DNA of 64,000 nt from contig NZ_CP051684.1 in the NCBI RefSeq assembly GCF_012849375.1, forward strand, positions 4,588,001-4,652,000, given 5' to 3'. Below, one piece after another: positions 10,617-19,029 of the stretch. Under the pieces are notes generated by a model. That model saw only the letters and a program-made list of their open reading frames with translations, made no database searches and was not told the DNA's origin. Made by a program: the position numbers and the translations under genes. This DNA comes from Duganella dendranthematis (GTDB lineage Bacteria; Pseudomonadota; Gammaproteobacteria; Burkholderiales; Burkholderiaceae_D). The first letter of the stretch is position 1. Each line of letters starts with the position of its first letter.

Positions 10617-11408
10617 ATGGCCGGCGCCGTCGTCATCACCCGTCCTCTGGCGCAAGCCGCGCCGCTGGCCGCCCGCGTGGCGGCCCTGGGCCGTACGGTC
10701 GAAGTGCTGCCGTTGCTAGATATCGCGCCGCTGGCCGATCAACGGCAACTGCAAGCCACGCTGGCCCGGCTGGCGGACTATGCGCTGGTGGCCTTCGTTT
10801 CGCCCAATGCCATCGATGCCGCGTTCGCCCATATACAACAGTGGCCGCCAGGCGTAACGCTGGCGGTGGTGGGCGAGGGCAGCCGCACCGCGCTCGCCGC
10901 GCATGGCGTCACGCCGGACCGCTACCGCATCGTCTGCCCGGCCGACAACGTCCCCAGCGACTCCGAACATCTGCTGCAAACGCTGGACCTGGCGGCCCTG
11001 AAAGGCCAGCCGGTGCTGATCATCCGTGGCGAAAGCGGCCGCGAGCTGATGGGCGACGGCTTGCGCGCCGCCGGGGCGCTGGTCGACGTGGTGCCAGCCT
11101 ACCGCCGCTCGGTGCCGCCGCTGACGGCCGAACTGGCGGCCACGCTGCGCCGTTTGCTGGCGCAGCAAAACGACTGGATCATCACCAGCTCCGAAGCCTT
11201 GCGCGGCCTGTGCGGCATCCTGGCCAGATTGGACTTGCAGCACCCTGACGCGATGCAGCACAATAGCGTTGTAGCAATGCAACAACAGCATCTGATCGTG
11301 CCCCACGCCCGAATTGCCGAAACGGCAAATAATTTAGGATTTTCCAAGCTGACGCTTACCGGATCAGGCGACGAACGCCTGCTGGCCGCGTTACAATCAT
11401 GCCTATGA
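10617..11408 (+). CDS. hemD: Uroporphyrinogen-III synthase
   Basis: The 263-residue product closes and inverts ring D of hydroxymethylbilane. It shows the two-lobed HemD pattern: VVITRPLAQAAPLAARV at the N-terminus, FVSPNAIDA near residue 60, and IIRGESGRELMGDGL then WIITSSEALRGL in the second half. ATG at 10617 follows a GAGG site. The 3' end overlaps the next gene by 10 bases, indicating translational coupling. Confidence 0.93.
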   Translation: MAGAVVITRPLAQAAPLAARVAALGRTVEVLPLLDIAPLADQRQLQATLARLADYALVAFVSPNAIDAAFAHIQQWPPGVTLAVVGEGSRTALAAHGVTPDRYRIVCPADNVPSDSEHLLQTLDLAALKGQPVLIIRGESGRELMGDGLRAAGALVDVVPAYRRSVPPLTAELAATLRRLLAQQNDWIITSSEALRGLCGILARLDLQHPDAMQHNSVVAMQQQHLIVPHARIAETANNLGFSKLTLTGSGDERLLAALQSCL

Positions 11409-12559
11409 ACGATTTGCCTACTTTACCTGACCCAGCCGTCTCGTCCGCCAAAGCCAACGAGATCCCGCCTGCGGCCACGCCGCCAACGCAGTCTGAACCG
11501 AGCCTGCTCGAAACCCTGCAACAGCCGCAAATGCTGTCGGTGGGGATACTTGTGCTGGCGATCCTGCTGGCCGGCCAGACCTGGTATTCGCATGCGCGTG
11601 TCAGCAAGCTGCGCGAGGAAGTGGCGATGCGCCTGCAAAAGGGCGACGCGGTCAATGCCGACACCGGCAGCCAGGTGCACAGCGTGCAGGAAAGCACCAA
11701 GGAGCTGCAAGCCAAGGTCGCGCTGCTGGAAAGCAAACAGCAGGAAGCGCAGAGCCAGCAACTGGCGCTGGAGCAGCTGTATCAGGATCTGTCGAAAAAC
11801 CGCGACGAATGGGCGCTGACCGAGATCGAGCAAGTGTTGTCGACCGCGTCGCAGCAGCTGCAACTGGCCGGCAACGTGCCGGGGGCGCTGATCGCATTGC
11901 AGAACGCCGACCGCAGCCTGTCGCGTTCCGACAAGCCGCAATTCATCACCATCCGCCGCGCCATCGCCCGCGACACCGACAAGCTGAAAGCGTTGCCGAG
12001 TGTGGATTCGGTCGGCGTCGCGCTGCGCCTGGACAACGCTATCGCGCAGATCGATACGCTGCCGATGCTGTCGGACGAGAAGCCGACGCTGCCGGCGCCG
12101 CCCGAGAAGAAAGTCAAAACCAAGGTCGTGCATGGCAAAGACGGCAAATCGGTGGTGGTCGAGCAGACCACCAGCCCATGGCTGCAAGCGTTGCAGGACG
12201 GCTGGAATGGCTGGAGCAGCGAGATGTGGACCGACGTCCGCCAGCTGGTGCGGGTGCGCAATGTGGACACGCCGGATGCGCTGATGCTGTCGCCAACGCA
12301 GGCCTACTTCATGCGCGAAAACCTCAAGCTGCGTCTGCTGAATGCGCGCATGGCGCTGCTGTCGCGTAACGAAGGTGCTTTCCGTGCCGACCTGATCGCG
12401 GCGCAGGACGCGCTGGTCAAGTATTTCGACACCCGCGCCCGTTCCACCCAGACCGTGCAGGCGCTGCTGCGTCAGGTGCAGAGCAGCAATCTCGCAATTG
12501 AGATGCCGACCCTGTCCGACAGCCTGAACGCGGTGCGCAACTACAAAGCGAAGCCATAG
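11399..12559 (+). CDS. hemX: HemX-family membrane protein of the haem operon
   Basis: The 386-residue protein has a Pro-rich cytoplasmic N-terminus, one membrane segment (about residues 44-62), then a coiled-coil-forming helix rich in Gln/Glu/Lys (about 70-140) and a large periplasmic domain. This is the architecture of HemX proteins that sit between hemD and hemY; their exact function is not settled, and the C-methyltransferase label often attached to them is not supported by a SAM-binding motif here. It overlaps hemD by 10 bases. An alternative ATG lies at 11405. Confidence 0.9.
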   Translation: MPMNDLPTLPDPAVSSAKANEIPPAATPPTQSEPSLLETLQQPQMLSVGILVLAILLAGQTWYSHARVSKLREEVAMRLQKGDAVNADTGSQVHSVQESTKELQAKVALLESKQQEAQSQQLALEQLYQDLSKNRDEWALTEIEQVLSTASQQLQLAGNVPGALIALQNADRSLSRSDKPQFITIRRAIARDTDKLKALPSVDSVGVALRLDNAIAQIDTLPMLSDEKPTLPAPPEKKVKTKVVHGKDGKSVVVEQTTSPWLQALQDGWNGWSSEMWTDVRQLVRVRNVDTPDALMLSPTQAYFMRENLKLRLLNARMALLSRNEGAFRADLIAAQDALVKYFDTRARSTQTVQALLRQVQSSNLAIEMPTLSDSLNAVRNYKAKP

Positions 12560-12561
12560 TC

Positions 12562-13758
12562 ATGCGTTTATTTCTCTGGTTAGTCGCCATGATGGCCGCC
12601 GCCATCGGTATTGCCGTGACGGCGCGCTTCAATCCGGGCAATGTGGTGCTGTTTTATCCGCCGCACCGCATCGACCTGTCGCTGAACTTGTTTGTGGCGC
12701 TGGAGCTGGCGCTGTTCATCTTCCTGTACATCGTGATCCGCGCCTTCCGTGCGACGGTCAAGATGCCGCGCAAGGTCGCCGCCTATCGCCAGCAAAAGCG
12801 CGAACGTGATGGCAACAAGGGCTTGCGCGAAGCGGCGAAGGCGCTGTTTGAAGGCCGTTTCGGCCACGCCGAGAAGGCCGCGCTGCGTGCTTCCGAACTG
12901 CCGGAAAACGTTGGCGTCGCCTCGCTGATCGGCGCCCGCGCCGCGCACCGCATGCGCCAGTCGGCGCGCCGCGACCAGTGGCTGAACAAGCTGGTGGACG
13001 ACAATGCGATGAAAACCGCGCGCCTGATGACCATGACCGAACTGCTGGTCGACGACCATCAGCCCGAAGCGGCGCTGGACGCCGTGCGCGAACTGAACGC
13101 CAGCGGCACGCGTCACATTCACGCCTTGCAGATGTCGCTGAAAGCGCAGCAGCAGGCCAAGAACTGGCCGGAAGTGTTGCGCCTGGTGCGTTCGCTGGAC
13201 AAGCACCGCGCGCTGCATCCGGCCTTGTCGTCGCGCCTGCGTGAGCTGGCGTATGACGATTTGCTGTCCGATGCGTCGCACGACGCCGAATCGCTGCAGC
13301 GCGTCTGGAGCACGGTGCCGACAGCCGACCGCATCAAGCCATACGTGGCGTGCCGCGCCGCCGCCGCGCTGAATGCGCGTGGCCTGCATGACGAAGCGCG
13401 TCTGGTGGCGGAAGAATCGCTGGCCGCCGATTGGGACGACCGCGTGGTGCGCACTTACCGCGAAGCCGCTGCGCCGGCTGGTTCGGCGGCGTTGCTGATG
13501 CAGATCGAGCATTGCGAGAACTGGGCCAACGCCCGCCCGACCGACGCCGAACTGGCACTGACCTTGGGTTCGCTGTGCCTGAAGCAGAAACTGTGGGGCA
13601 AGGCGCAGCGCTATCTGGAGCAGGCCTTGTCGGACGCCGCCGACCCGCGCATGGTGCGCGAATCGCACCTGAAGCTGGCGCAGCTGCATGAAGCGCTGGG
13701 GCAGGAAGCAGAAGCCGCCAACCACTACCGCCAGTGCGCACTGGCGACAATCCTCTAA
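12562..13758 (+). CDS. hemY: HemY-family TPR membrane protein
   Basis: The 398-residue product has two N-terminal membrane segments (about 2-20 and 41-62) with the conserved loop FNPGNVVLFYPPHRIDLSLN between them, followed by a basic stretch and helical TPR-type repeats to the C-terminus. This is the proteobacterial HemY, not protoporphyrinogen oxidase of the same name. It starts two bases after hemX, closing the hemCDXY operon, and is followed by an intrinsic terminator. Confidence 0.93.
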   Translation: MRLFLWLVAMMAAAIGIAVTARFNPGNVVLFYPPHRIDLSLNLFVALELALFIFLYIVIRAFRATVKMPRKVAAYRQQKRERDGNKGLREAAKALFEGRFGHAEKAALRASELPENVGVASLIGARAAHRMRQSARRDQWLNKLVDDNAMKTARLMTMTELLVDDHQPEAALDAVRELNASGTRHIHALQMSLKAQQQAKNWPEVLRLVRSLDKHRALHPALSSRLRELAYDDLLSDASHDAESLQRVWSTVPTADRIKPYVACRAAAALNARGLHDEARLVAEESLAADWDDRVVRTYREAAAPAGSAALLMQIEHCENWANARPTDAELALTLGSLCLKQKLWGKAQRYLEQALSDAADPRMVRESHLKLAQLHEALGQEAEAANHYRQCALATIL

Positions 13759-13898
13759 ACAGAAGGCCGGTCATCACCGGCCTTTTTTTCGTCCGGATAT
13801 TTTTTCTTCAGGTAGAGATAAACCCAGAGTGTCGCTGCCGATCCACCGAAGATGCCAATAGCGAGGACGATATACAGATAAATGTCTAAAGGCTTCAT
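13755..13898 (-). CDS. Small single-pass membrane protein
   Basis: The 47-residue frame starts at ATG 13898 after a GGAG site and has one membrane helix (IYLYIVLAIGIFGGSAATL) followed by a highly charged cytoplasmic tail rich in Lys and Asp. Its ATG overlaps the TGA of the upstream gene as ATGA, which supports both as real and translationally coupled. I do not recognise a family. Its last codons overlap the hemY terminator region. Confidence 0.6.
   Translation of the reverse strand: MKPLDIYLYIVLAIGIFGGSAATLWVYLYLKKKYPDEKKAGDDRPSV
13763..13790 (+). terminator. hemCDXY operon terminator
   Basis: AGGCCGGT and ACCGGCCT form an 8-bp stem around a CATC loop, followed by seven T. The minus-strand gene ending at 13755 reads across it. 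Confidence 0.9.
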
Positions 13899-14296
13899 GC
13901 TGAACTCCGCACCGAGAAATGTTGAAATAGTATGAAGCCTAAGGTGGTGGACACCGCGCACAGCCCTACGCTGCCTGTTAGGACTGCGGAAACATTGATT
14001 AGTTCCGCATTGTGCTCACCGATCGTCGCAACCGCATAAAGCGCTCCATATGTGGCGATAAAAACAGTGGAAATGCTGTTCAGCAGTGTTTTGGATGCGT
14101 TATCCAGGGTTGGTATATGCGCGGTCTCGTTTAGGATTGAGACGTGCATAACCAGCCCTAAGGTGATGAAGTCTACCGTAGCCAATGGATCTACCGTCCC
14201 GGTCGTCGTAGTTGCCCAGCTTAGAAGCCGGGTCAGGATCGGGATCAGGCCGACCAGCAGGGTGTGGATCAGCCATTTGTTGTTGGGGGAAATCAT
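13895..14296 (-). CDS. Putative membrane protein, unknown function
   Basis: The 133-residue product has about four hydrophobic segments (residues 8-27, 38-52, 72-92, 98-126) and no recognisable catalytic motif. It overlaps the next small membrane protein by ATGA. Base composition in this stretch is more AT-rich than the flanking core genes, and no related gene is seen in the window, so it may be a laterally acquired pair. Function unknown. Confidence 0.65.
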   Translation of the reverse strand: MISPNNKWLIHTLLVGLIPILTRLLSWATTTTGTVDPLATVDFITLGLVMHVSILNETAHIPTLDNASKTLLNSISTVFIATYGALYAVATIGEHNAELINVSAVLTGSVGLCAVSTTLGFILFQHFSVRSSA

Positions 14297-14366
14297 GAGC
14301 GGACCTCGCTGCGCTGCGCCGGAACTGCAGTGTAAGCAGATCGCCGGGTGGCGCAGTTGAGGTGGC

Positions 14367-15431
14367 TCAGGCAGGGTCGGAGTCGGCTGGGTAGCCTTCG
14401 ATTTTCCAGCGCAGCATGCCGCCGGCCAGGTTGGCGACTTTGGTGAAGCCTGCCTTGGTCAGCAGCACGCTGGCCTGCGCCGAGCGCACGCCGGAGCGGC
14501 ATACGGCAACAATCGGTTGCGAGCGATCGAATTCGTCCATGCGGCCGGTCAGCTCCGACAGCGGCACCAGCGTGGCGCCGTGCAGGTGGCCCAGGCGGTC
14601 GATGAATTCCGGCGCTTCGCGCACATCGATAATCTGCACTTTGTTCAGCCGTTCCAGCAAGGCCATCGGCTCGATTTCCCACACGCCGCTGAAACGCAAG
14701 GTCAGCGGCGCCCAGTCCGGGGTGTCGGTCGGCGCGTCGCCTTCCGGCTTGCCGCAGCGCAGGTTGGCCGGCACCGCCACCGCGATCAGCTTCGGATGCG
14801 GCAGGTTGAGGTTGTTCATGTGGCCGGTGAAATCGCCGACATCGACGTCGCCGCCCAGGCGCGGGTTGTAGCGTCGCTCCTCCGCCACGCTGGTGACGGT
14901 GATGCCGCGGTAGTCGTGGGCAGGATACAGCAGGCAAGCGCCCGGCAGGCTGAGAATCTGTTCATGCACCGAGGCGAACAGCTGCTGCGGACTGCCTTGC
15001 TGGAAGTCGGTGCGGCCGCAGCCGCGTATCAGCAGGCTGTCGCCGGTGAAGGCCATGCTCTCATCGTCCAGCACATAGGTCAGGCAGCCGCTGGTGTGGC
15101 CGGGCGTGGCGCGCACTGTCAGGTGGCGCGAGCCGAAGGGGATGCGGCCGCCGTGTTGCAGGGGCGAATCGGCTTCGGCGGCACCGGAGGCGGCGGAGAC
15201 GGCAATGCGGCTGCCGCTGCGCGCGCGCAGGCGCCAGGCGCCGGTGACGTGGTCGGCGTGGACGTGGGTGTCCAGCGTGGCCAGCAGCGTCAGGCCCAGT
15301 TCGTGCACCAGCGCCAGGTCGCGTGGAACGTGTTCGTAGACCGGGTCGATCAGCACCGCCTCGCCGCCATCACCCAGCAGATAGGTGTAGGTGGAAGAGG
15401 TGGGATCGAACAGTTGGCGGAAGATCATCAT
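14367..15431 (-). CDS. Persulfide dioxygenase-like MBL hydrolase fused to a rhodanese domain
   Basis: The 354-residue protein joins two sulfur-metabolism modules. The N-terminal metallo-beta-lactamase domain (about 1-240) has the ETHE1-type metal motif THVHADH, followed by [27 protein letters not shown] and YPAHDYRG. The C-terminal rhodanese domain (about 255-345) ends with the active-site loop VCRSGVRS carrying the catalytic Cys. Such fusions oxidise glutathione persulfide to sulfite and pass sulfane sulfur between the two sites, detoxifying sulfide. It stands alone, with old mobile DNA just upstream. Confidence 0.9.
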   Translation of the reverse strand: MMIFRQLFDPTSSTYTYLLGDGGEAVLIDPVYEHVPRDLALVHELGLTLLATLDTHVHADHVTGAWRLRARSGSRIAVSAASGAAEADSPLQHGGRIPFGSRHLTVRATPGHTSGCLTYVLDDESMAFTGDSLLIRGCGRTDFQQGSPQQLFASVHEQILSLPGACLLYPAHDYRGITVTSVAEERRYNPRLGGDVDVGDFTGHMNNLNLPHPKLIAVAVPANLRCGKPEGDAPTDTPDWAPLTLRFSGVWEIEPMALLERLNKVQIIDVREAPEFIDRLGHLHGATLVPLSELTGRMDEFDRSQPIVAVCRSGVRSAQASVLLTKAGFTKVANLAGGMLRWKIEGYPADSDPA

Positions 15432-15570
15432 GCGTTATCCGAATAAGGAGAGCTGTTATCATAGCAAATACCCAACGGTGTTGCGCCGCACAAGCAATCT
15501 GTACTTGGATATAACGGCAAGGATTTGCCATAGCGTCTTTACCTAATGGCCGATTTTCGTTATCGCCATT

Positions 15571-15591
15571 CGGGCGAAACGAGGGCGAAAA
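15571..15591. repeat. Left copy of an imperfect direct repeat flanking the mobile-element scar
   Basis: CGGGCGAAA, three spacer bases, then GGGCGAAA. The same arrangement with different spacer bases recurs at 18260-18280, 2.7 kb away, on the other side of the recombinase remnants. It could be an attachment-site remnant or recombinase arm site; this is only a pattern match. Confidence 0.25.
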
Positions 15592-15701
15592 GCACCCAGA
15601 GGTCTCATATGTGGTCGAAGTAATAAAATGTGAACGCACACGATTACCAATATTAAAAGACGGCGCGTGGCGGCAAAAGCCCTTGGGTAAGACACTCAAA
15701 A

Positions 15702-16516
15702 TCAGCGACTTTGCCTGATCGTCACCTTCTTTTCGACGACTCGCTCGAAAATGTCGGGCAGCGCGTTGTCATCCAGTTCGAGCCATTTTCCGTAGGTGCA
15801 CCATCGTCGTATCCTTGTGTCCCATCTGCTTTGCGACATAGAGCAGGTTGACGCCGGAAGATAGAAGAGTCGATGCGAATGTATGCCTGGTTTGATACAG
15901 CACCCGATGACGCACACCGGCCTTCTTGAGTACCGAGTTCCACTTGGTGGACACGCGCGAGGAGTCCTGCCAGTCGGCGTTATGGAAAGGATCGTGGAAT
16001 ACGAGGTCACCCTCAAGCAAGGTGTATTGGCGCTGGTCGAGGAGGGCCTGCAGTGCACCGCGCCGCAAGTCGATGGTGCGCCGCCCCGAGTCCGTTTTCG
16101 TCTCGTCCCGCGTGATACGGACGACCCGCGCGCGTTCCACTCGGACAGTGTTTTCAACAAGATCGACGGAGCTCCACTTCAGTGCCGTATGCGCGGTCGG
16201 CCGCACGCCAGTAGTGAAGGCGAACAGGAACATGTTGCGCTCCTGCGGCTTAGCGTTAGCAATGATCGCTTTGATCTCAGCTGCACTGAATGGATCCACC
16301 TCGTAGTCGACACGCTTTGCCTCTTTAGGCAGCAGCCTATTCAGTTTCACGCGGTCGAGTGGATTGGCAGCGATCAGATTGTCGTTCACCGCCGCCTCCA
16401 GCGCTTCACGGAGCGGGATCAGTAGTTATCTGATGCTCCGGTCTTTGAGATTTAGGACAATGATCCACTCGCGCAATAGCGCTGGCGTCAAGGCGACGAC
16501 CTGCGCGGATGCAATG
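15702..16516 (-). pseudogene. Tyrosine recombinase (phage-type integrase), broken
   Basis: The frame keeps most of a phage integrase: end of the core-binding domain (LREALEAAVNDNLIAANPL), catalytic Arg in FTTGVRPTAHTALKW, the YQTRHTFASTLL box and the MGHKDTTMV box. Three lesions are visible. An in-frame TAA at 16426-16428 interrupts RSIR-LLIPLREAL where a Gln codon would be one base away. A frameshift near 15800 puts the catalytic Tyr segment TYGKWLELDDNALPDIF in another frame, ending at 15702. The N-terminal arm-binding half is missing beyond about 16516, where spanin-type phage sequence abuts. It cannot make a working recombinase. Confidence 0.85.
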
Positions 16517-16548
16517 CCTTACCGGAAACAGCTATTGGAGAAGGTGAG

Positions 16549-16820
16549 ATGACCATCAACTTGAGCAAATTTGCAGGTTTGGCCGTCGCCGTGCTGCTGG
16601 CCAGTTGCTCCAGCGTTCCTGCGCCGTCCACGCAGATCGTCCAGGTTCCGGTGCCGAGGCCCTGCGTGAAGGCCGCGCCGGTGCGCCGGCGTATGAGTTC
16701 GACCAGCTACCGGTTACGGCCAGCGATAGCGACAAGATTCTTGCTCTCTTGCGCAATTGGGCACACTACCGCAAATACACTGCTGACCTGGAGGCGATAT
16801 TTTTAAGTGGTTGTTCTTAG
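16549..16820 (+). pseudogene. Phage Rz1-like outer-membrane spanin, frameshifted
   Basis: ATG at 16549 follows a GAGAAGGTGAG site and overlaps the TGA of an upstream frame as ATGA, the usual Rz/Rz1 style of packing. The product starts as a lipoprotein (LAVAVLLASCSSVP lipobox) with the Pro/Val-rich stretch QVPVPRPCVKAAPV. Near 16689 the homology moves to another frame: PAYEFDQLPVTASDSDKILA and RKYTADLEAIFLSGC, ending at 16820, which is the usual second half of such lysis lipoproteins. One indel explains the change. It is a leftover of a phage lysis cassette. Confidence 0.7.
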
Positions 16821-16943
16821 TGGTTTTAGGTTAATAAAAAAATAAAATATCAGTTGCAAATTCAATAATTTCAGTTTTAAAATGGGACGCCTCACTGTGA
16901 GGATTGATTCGTTCCTTTTTAAATACATTTAAGGAGTTGTGCG

Positions 16944-17228
16944 ATGAAGTTAATCAAGGGAGTTTGCGCTGGCATTAGTCTGTTCGCTGGAATTTATGCT
17001 TCTGCCGCATACACGGCACCGGCTGAGGGCGAGATCATTCGCTACTATGATGCGAATCATATTCAGGTCGGCTATTCCGAGCAAACGTGTACCGGCCGGA
17101 CCAACTACATAGGTAATACGCACACCGATTACTATGAAATTGAAACCTACTCCTGTGGCTTCCCTCCTTATCATCCACAAGATCCCGCACCAGAGAATTG
17201 CGGTTGGGATCACTTCCTGGACTGTTAA
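16944..17228 (+). CDS. Small secreted Cys-containing protein, DUF6289-like
   Basis: ATG at 16944 follows AAGGAG. The 94-residue product has a signal peptide (to about residue 24, SAAYTA) and a mature region with IIRYYDANHIQVGYSEQTC and three further Cys. The YYD...VG...C pattern resembles small exported proteins grouped as DUF6289, but the match is by eye. The gene is AT-richer than its surroundings and sits inside the mobile-element scar, yet its frame is intact. Confidence 0.6.
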   Translation: MKLIKGVCAGISLFAGIYASAAYTAPAEGEIIRYYDANHIQVGYSEQTCTGRTNYIGNTHTDYYEIETYSCGFPPYHPQDPAPENCGWDHFLDC

Positions 17229-17343
17229 GTAAGTAATCCAATGTTGCTGTCTGTAAAACGATTTGTTTGCGGACAGCAATCAAGTTTAAGTTGAGGAAGC
17301 GGCGCGTAAGCGACAGCTGGTCAAATTCTTACTCACAGCAATC

Positions 17344-17592
17344 TCAACTGGGCATTCGGCACCGGCGTCTGCGCCGACAGCTCTGGTTTTTGGCGCGCGG
17401 CGGCACTGGGAATTCCCACGCCCGCATCAGCTCGGCCGGGTAGGGACGTAGGAAGCTGCGTCCCCGCGCTGGATCCTTGCAACCGAGCCAGTCATCCCAT
17501 TCTGCGTGCGGGACTACAACCAGCACTCTCTTCTCGTCGCCAGTCTTACGGAAGCTTCGTATTAGCGGCCGGTCGTCCGCGTTGATCGTCAG
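17344..17592 (-). pseudogene. C-terminal fragment of an SRAP (HMCES/YedK-type) protein
   Basis: On the minus strand the frame reads LTINADDRPLIRSFRKTGDEKR followed by a PHAEWDDWLGCKDPARG stretch and FLRPYPAELMRAWE. This matches the second half of SRAP-family proteins, which shield abasic sites in single-stranded DNA by cross-linking through an N-terminal Cys2. The N-terminal half with that Cys is absent; an upstream segment in another frame (YESMLAVAGLGREW) may be further remnant after a frameshift near 17593. It cannot be functional. Confidence 0.6.
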
Positions 17593-17685
17593 CGTGTGAA
17601 GCCGTGTTCATAGCCAGCTTCACAATCCCATTCGCGCCCCAGGCCGGCCACGGCTAACATCGATTCGTAGTCGGCGCCGAAATGC

Positions 17686-17976
17686 CTAGCTCGTGCCCTT
17701 TTGTAACATCGCCATTGCCTTTTCATAGGTTAGGTCGTAACGTATCGCAGTGAAACCATTGCTACCACCGTCAATTCCATAGCCAACATCCTGCACGGTG
17801 TCATAAGGGATTCTCGATGCTTGGGATATTTCCATCCACAGGTAGGATCGTATAGGCTCGGTTTGCTTCAGCAGTAGTTCATTGATGACCTGTTCCATCT
17901 TTTGTGCAGCAGCGTTGGCGGCCCGGACTTTCTCTAACCTCTTCGCGTTAGAACCGCGATAATTTTGTCGGGACAC
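17686..17976 (-). CDS. Hypothetical protein
   Basis: A 96-residue frame begins at GTG 17976, directly after an in-frame stop, with no clear ribosome site. The protein starts basic (MSRQNYRGSNAKRLEKVR), has an amphipathic helix rich in Ala/Lys/Glu, and then SYLWMEISQASRIPYDTVQDV, which could be a helix-turn-helix-like segment. I do not recognise it. It lies among recombinase remnants and may be accessory phage or island cargo. Confidence 0.45.
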   Translation of the reverse strand: MSRQNYRGSNAKRLEKVRAANAAAQKMEQVINELLLKQTEPIRSYLWMEISQASRIPYDTVQDVGYGIDGGSNGFTAIRYDLTYEKAMAMLQKGTS

Positions 17977-18034
17977 TTAGATGGGGTGCTTTACCAAGTG
18001 ACGCTCCCAATTTTCATTAGTGGTGAATTTTACA

Positions 18035-18250
18035 TCACTCTGAAAGTGTGGCGCTAAGATTCAGCGCAGCGCGCACAGCGCGCTTCTCGTCGGCGTAGTC
18101 GTGATGCATATAGTGGGCGCCGGACTTTGCTGCCCTGCATGACGTGATTCTGGCAGGGGTGAATGATGTCGAGCGACACGCCTAGCTGTTGCATCGTGGT
18201 GGGAACGGTACGGCGGTGGTGCGGCTGCACCCTCCAGTGCACTAGGCGCG
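18035..18250 (-). pseudogene. C-terminal scrap of a second, P4-type tyrosine recombinase
   Basis: The minus strand encodes WRVQPHHRRTVPTTMQQLGV then a CQNHVMQGSK stretch, and after a frame change GAHYMHHDYADEKRAVRAAL, ending at TGA 18035-18037. In intact P4-family integrases this is the H-D-L-R-R-T box, the NHV...GS box and the Y-x-x-H-x-Y tail that holds the nucleophilic Tyr. Only these last 70 or so residues survive, with one frameshift near 18130. It is distinct from the recombinase at 15702-16516. Confidence 0.65.
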
Positions 18251-18259
18251 ATAGTCTGC

Positions 18260-18280
18260 CGGGCGAAATCTGGGCGAAAG
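18260..18280. repeat. Right copy of the imperfect direct repeat flanking the scar
   Basis: CGGGCGAAA, three bases, GGGCGAAA, matching 15571-15591 in 17 of the 18 positions outside the three-base spacer and in none within it. See the left copy. Confidence 0.25.
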
Positions 18281-18362
18281 CTCGAACCTTTCCACACCAT
18301 GACAGCCCTATTGATTCTGTGAGCGCATCGTATGTATGGGCCTGCACTGGTTTGCAGAAGTC

Positions 18363-18392
18363 TTAACACCCCGTTCTGCGTTTGGATATAAT
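18363..18392 (+). promoter_or_regulatory. ppa promoter
   Basis: TTAACA (18363-18368) and TATAAT (18387-18392) are separated by 18 bases, a near-consensus sigma-70 promoter ending about 38 bases before the ppa start codon. Confidence 0.7.
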
Positions 18393-18430
18393 GACGCGGT
18401 TAAACACAGCCTGTAAACAGAGGAAAATCC

Positions 18431-18970
18431 ATGAGCTTGAACAAAGTGTCTTCCGGTAAAGACGTGCCTAACGACTTCAACGTCGTCATCGAAATCCCGA
18501 TGAACGCTGATCCGATCAAATATGAAGTCGATAAAGAGTCGGGCGCGATCTTCGTTGACCGTTTCATGGGCACTGCCATGCACTACCCATGCAACTACGG
18601 CTACGTGCCGAACACCCTGTCGGCTGATGGCGATCCGGTTGATGTGCTGGTCATCACCCCGTTCCCGCTGTTCCCAGGCGTGGTGGTGCGCTGCCGTCCA
18701 ATCGGCGTGCTGAAAATGACCGACGAAGCCGGTGAAGACGCCAAAGTGCTGGCGGTACCGGTCGACAAAGTGCTGTCGATCTACAGCCACTGGCAGAAGC
18801 CGGAAGATATCAACGAACTGCGCCTGCGCCAGATCCAGCATTTCTTCGAGCACTACAAAGACCTGGAAAAAGGCAAGTGGGTCAAGATCGAAGGCTGGCA
18901 TGGTCCAGAAGCCGCCAAAGAAGAAATCCTGGCCGGCGTCGCCAACTACCAGAAACAGCCGGCAGCCTGA
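18431..18970 (+). CDS. ppa: Inorganic pyrophosphatase (family I)
   Basis: The 179-residue cytoplasmic enzyme hydrolyses pyrophosphate from biosynthetic reactions. It has the family-I signature DGDPVDVLV with the metal-binding Asp residues (near residue 66), the [17 protein letters not shown] strand at the front, and [19 protein letters not shown] in the second half. Length matches bacterial hexameric PPases. GAGGAAA precedes ATG 18431. It is a single gene with its own promoter and terminator. Confidence 0.97.
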   Translation: MSLNKVSSGKDVPNDFNVVIEIPMNADPIKYEVDKESGAIFVDRFMGTAMHYPCNYGYVPNTLSADGDPVDVLVITPFPLFPGVVVRCRPIGVLKMTDEAGEDAKVLAVPVDKVLSIYSHWQKPEDINELRLRQIQHFFEHYKDLEKGKWVKIEGWHGPEAAKEEILAGVANYQKQPAA

Positions 18971-18997
18971 GTTTCAGTCTCTGCTGAGTAAAAAAAA

Positions 18998-19027
18998 GCC
19001 CCTCATTCAGAATGAGGGGCTTTTTTT
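18998..19027 (+). terminator. Bidirectional terminator between ppa and mqo
   Basis: GCCCCTCATTC and GAATGAGGGGC form an 11-bp stem, with A-run before and T-run after. It therefore serves ppa on the plus strand and the convergent mqo gene on the minus strand. Confidence 0.9.
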
Positions 19028-19029
19028 AT

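Noticed and set aside
18054..18347. 97-codon frame as an intact gene
   Set aside because: Only its second half resembles a recombinase and the homology then switches frame, so it is a remnant.
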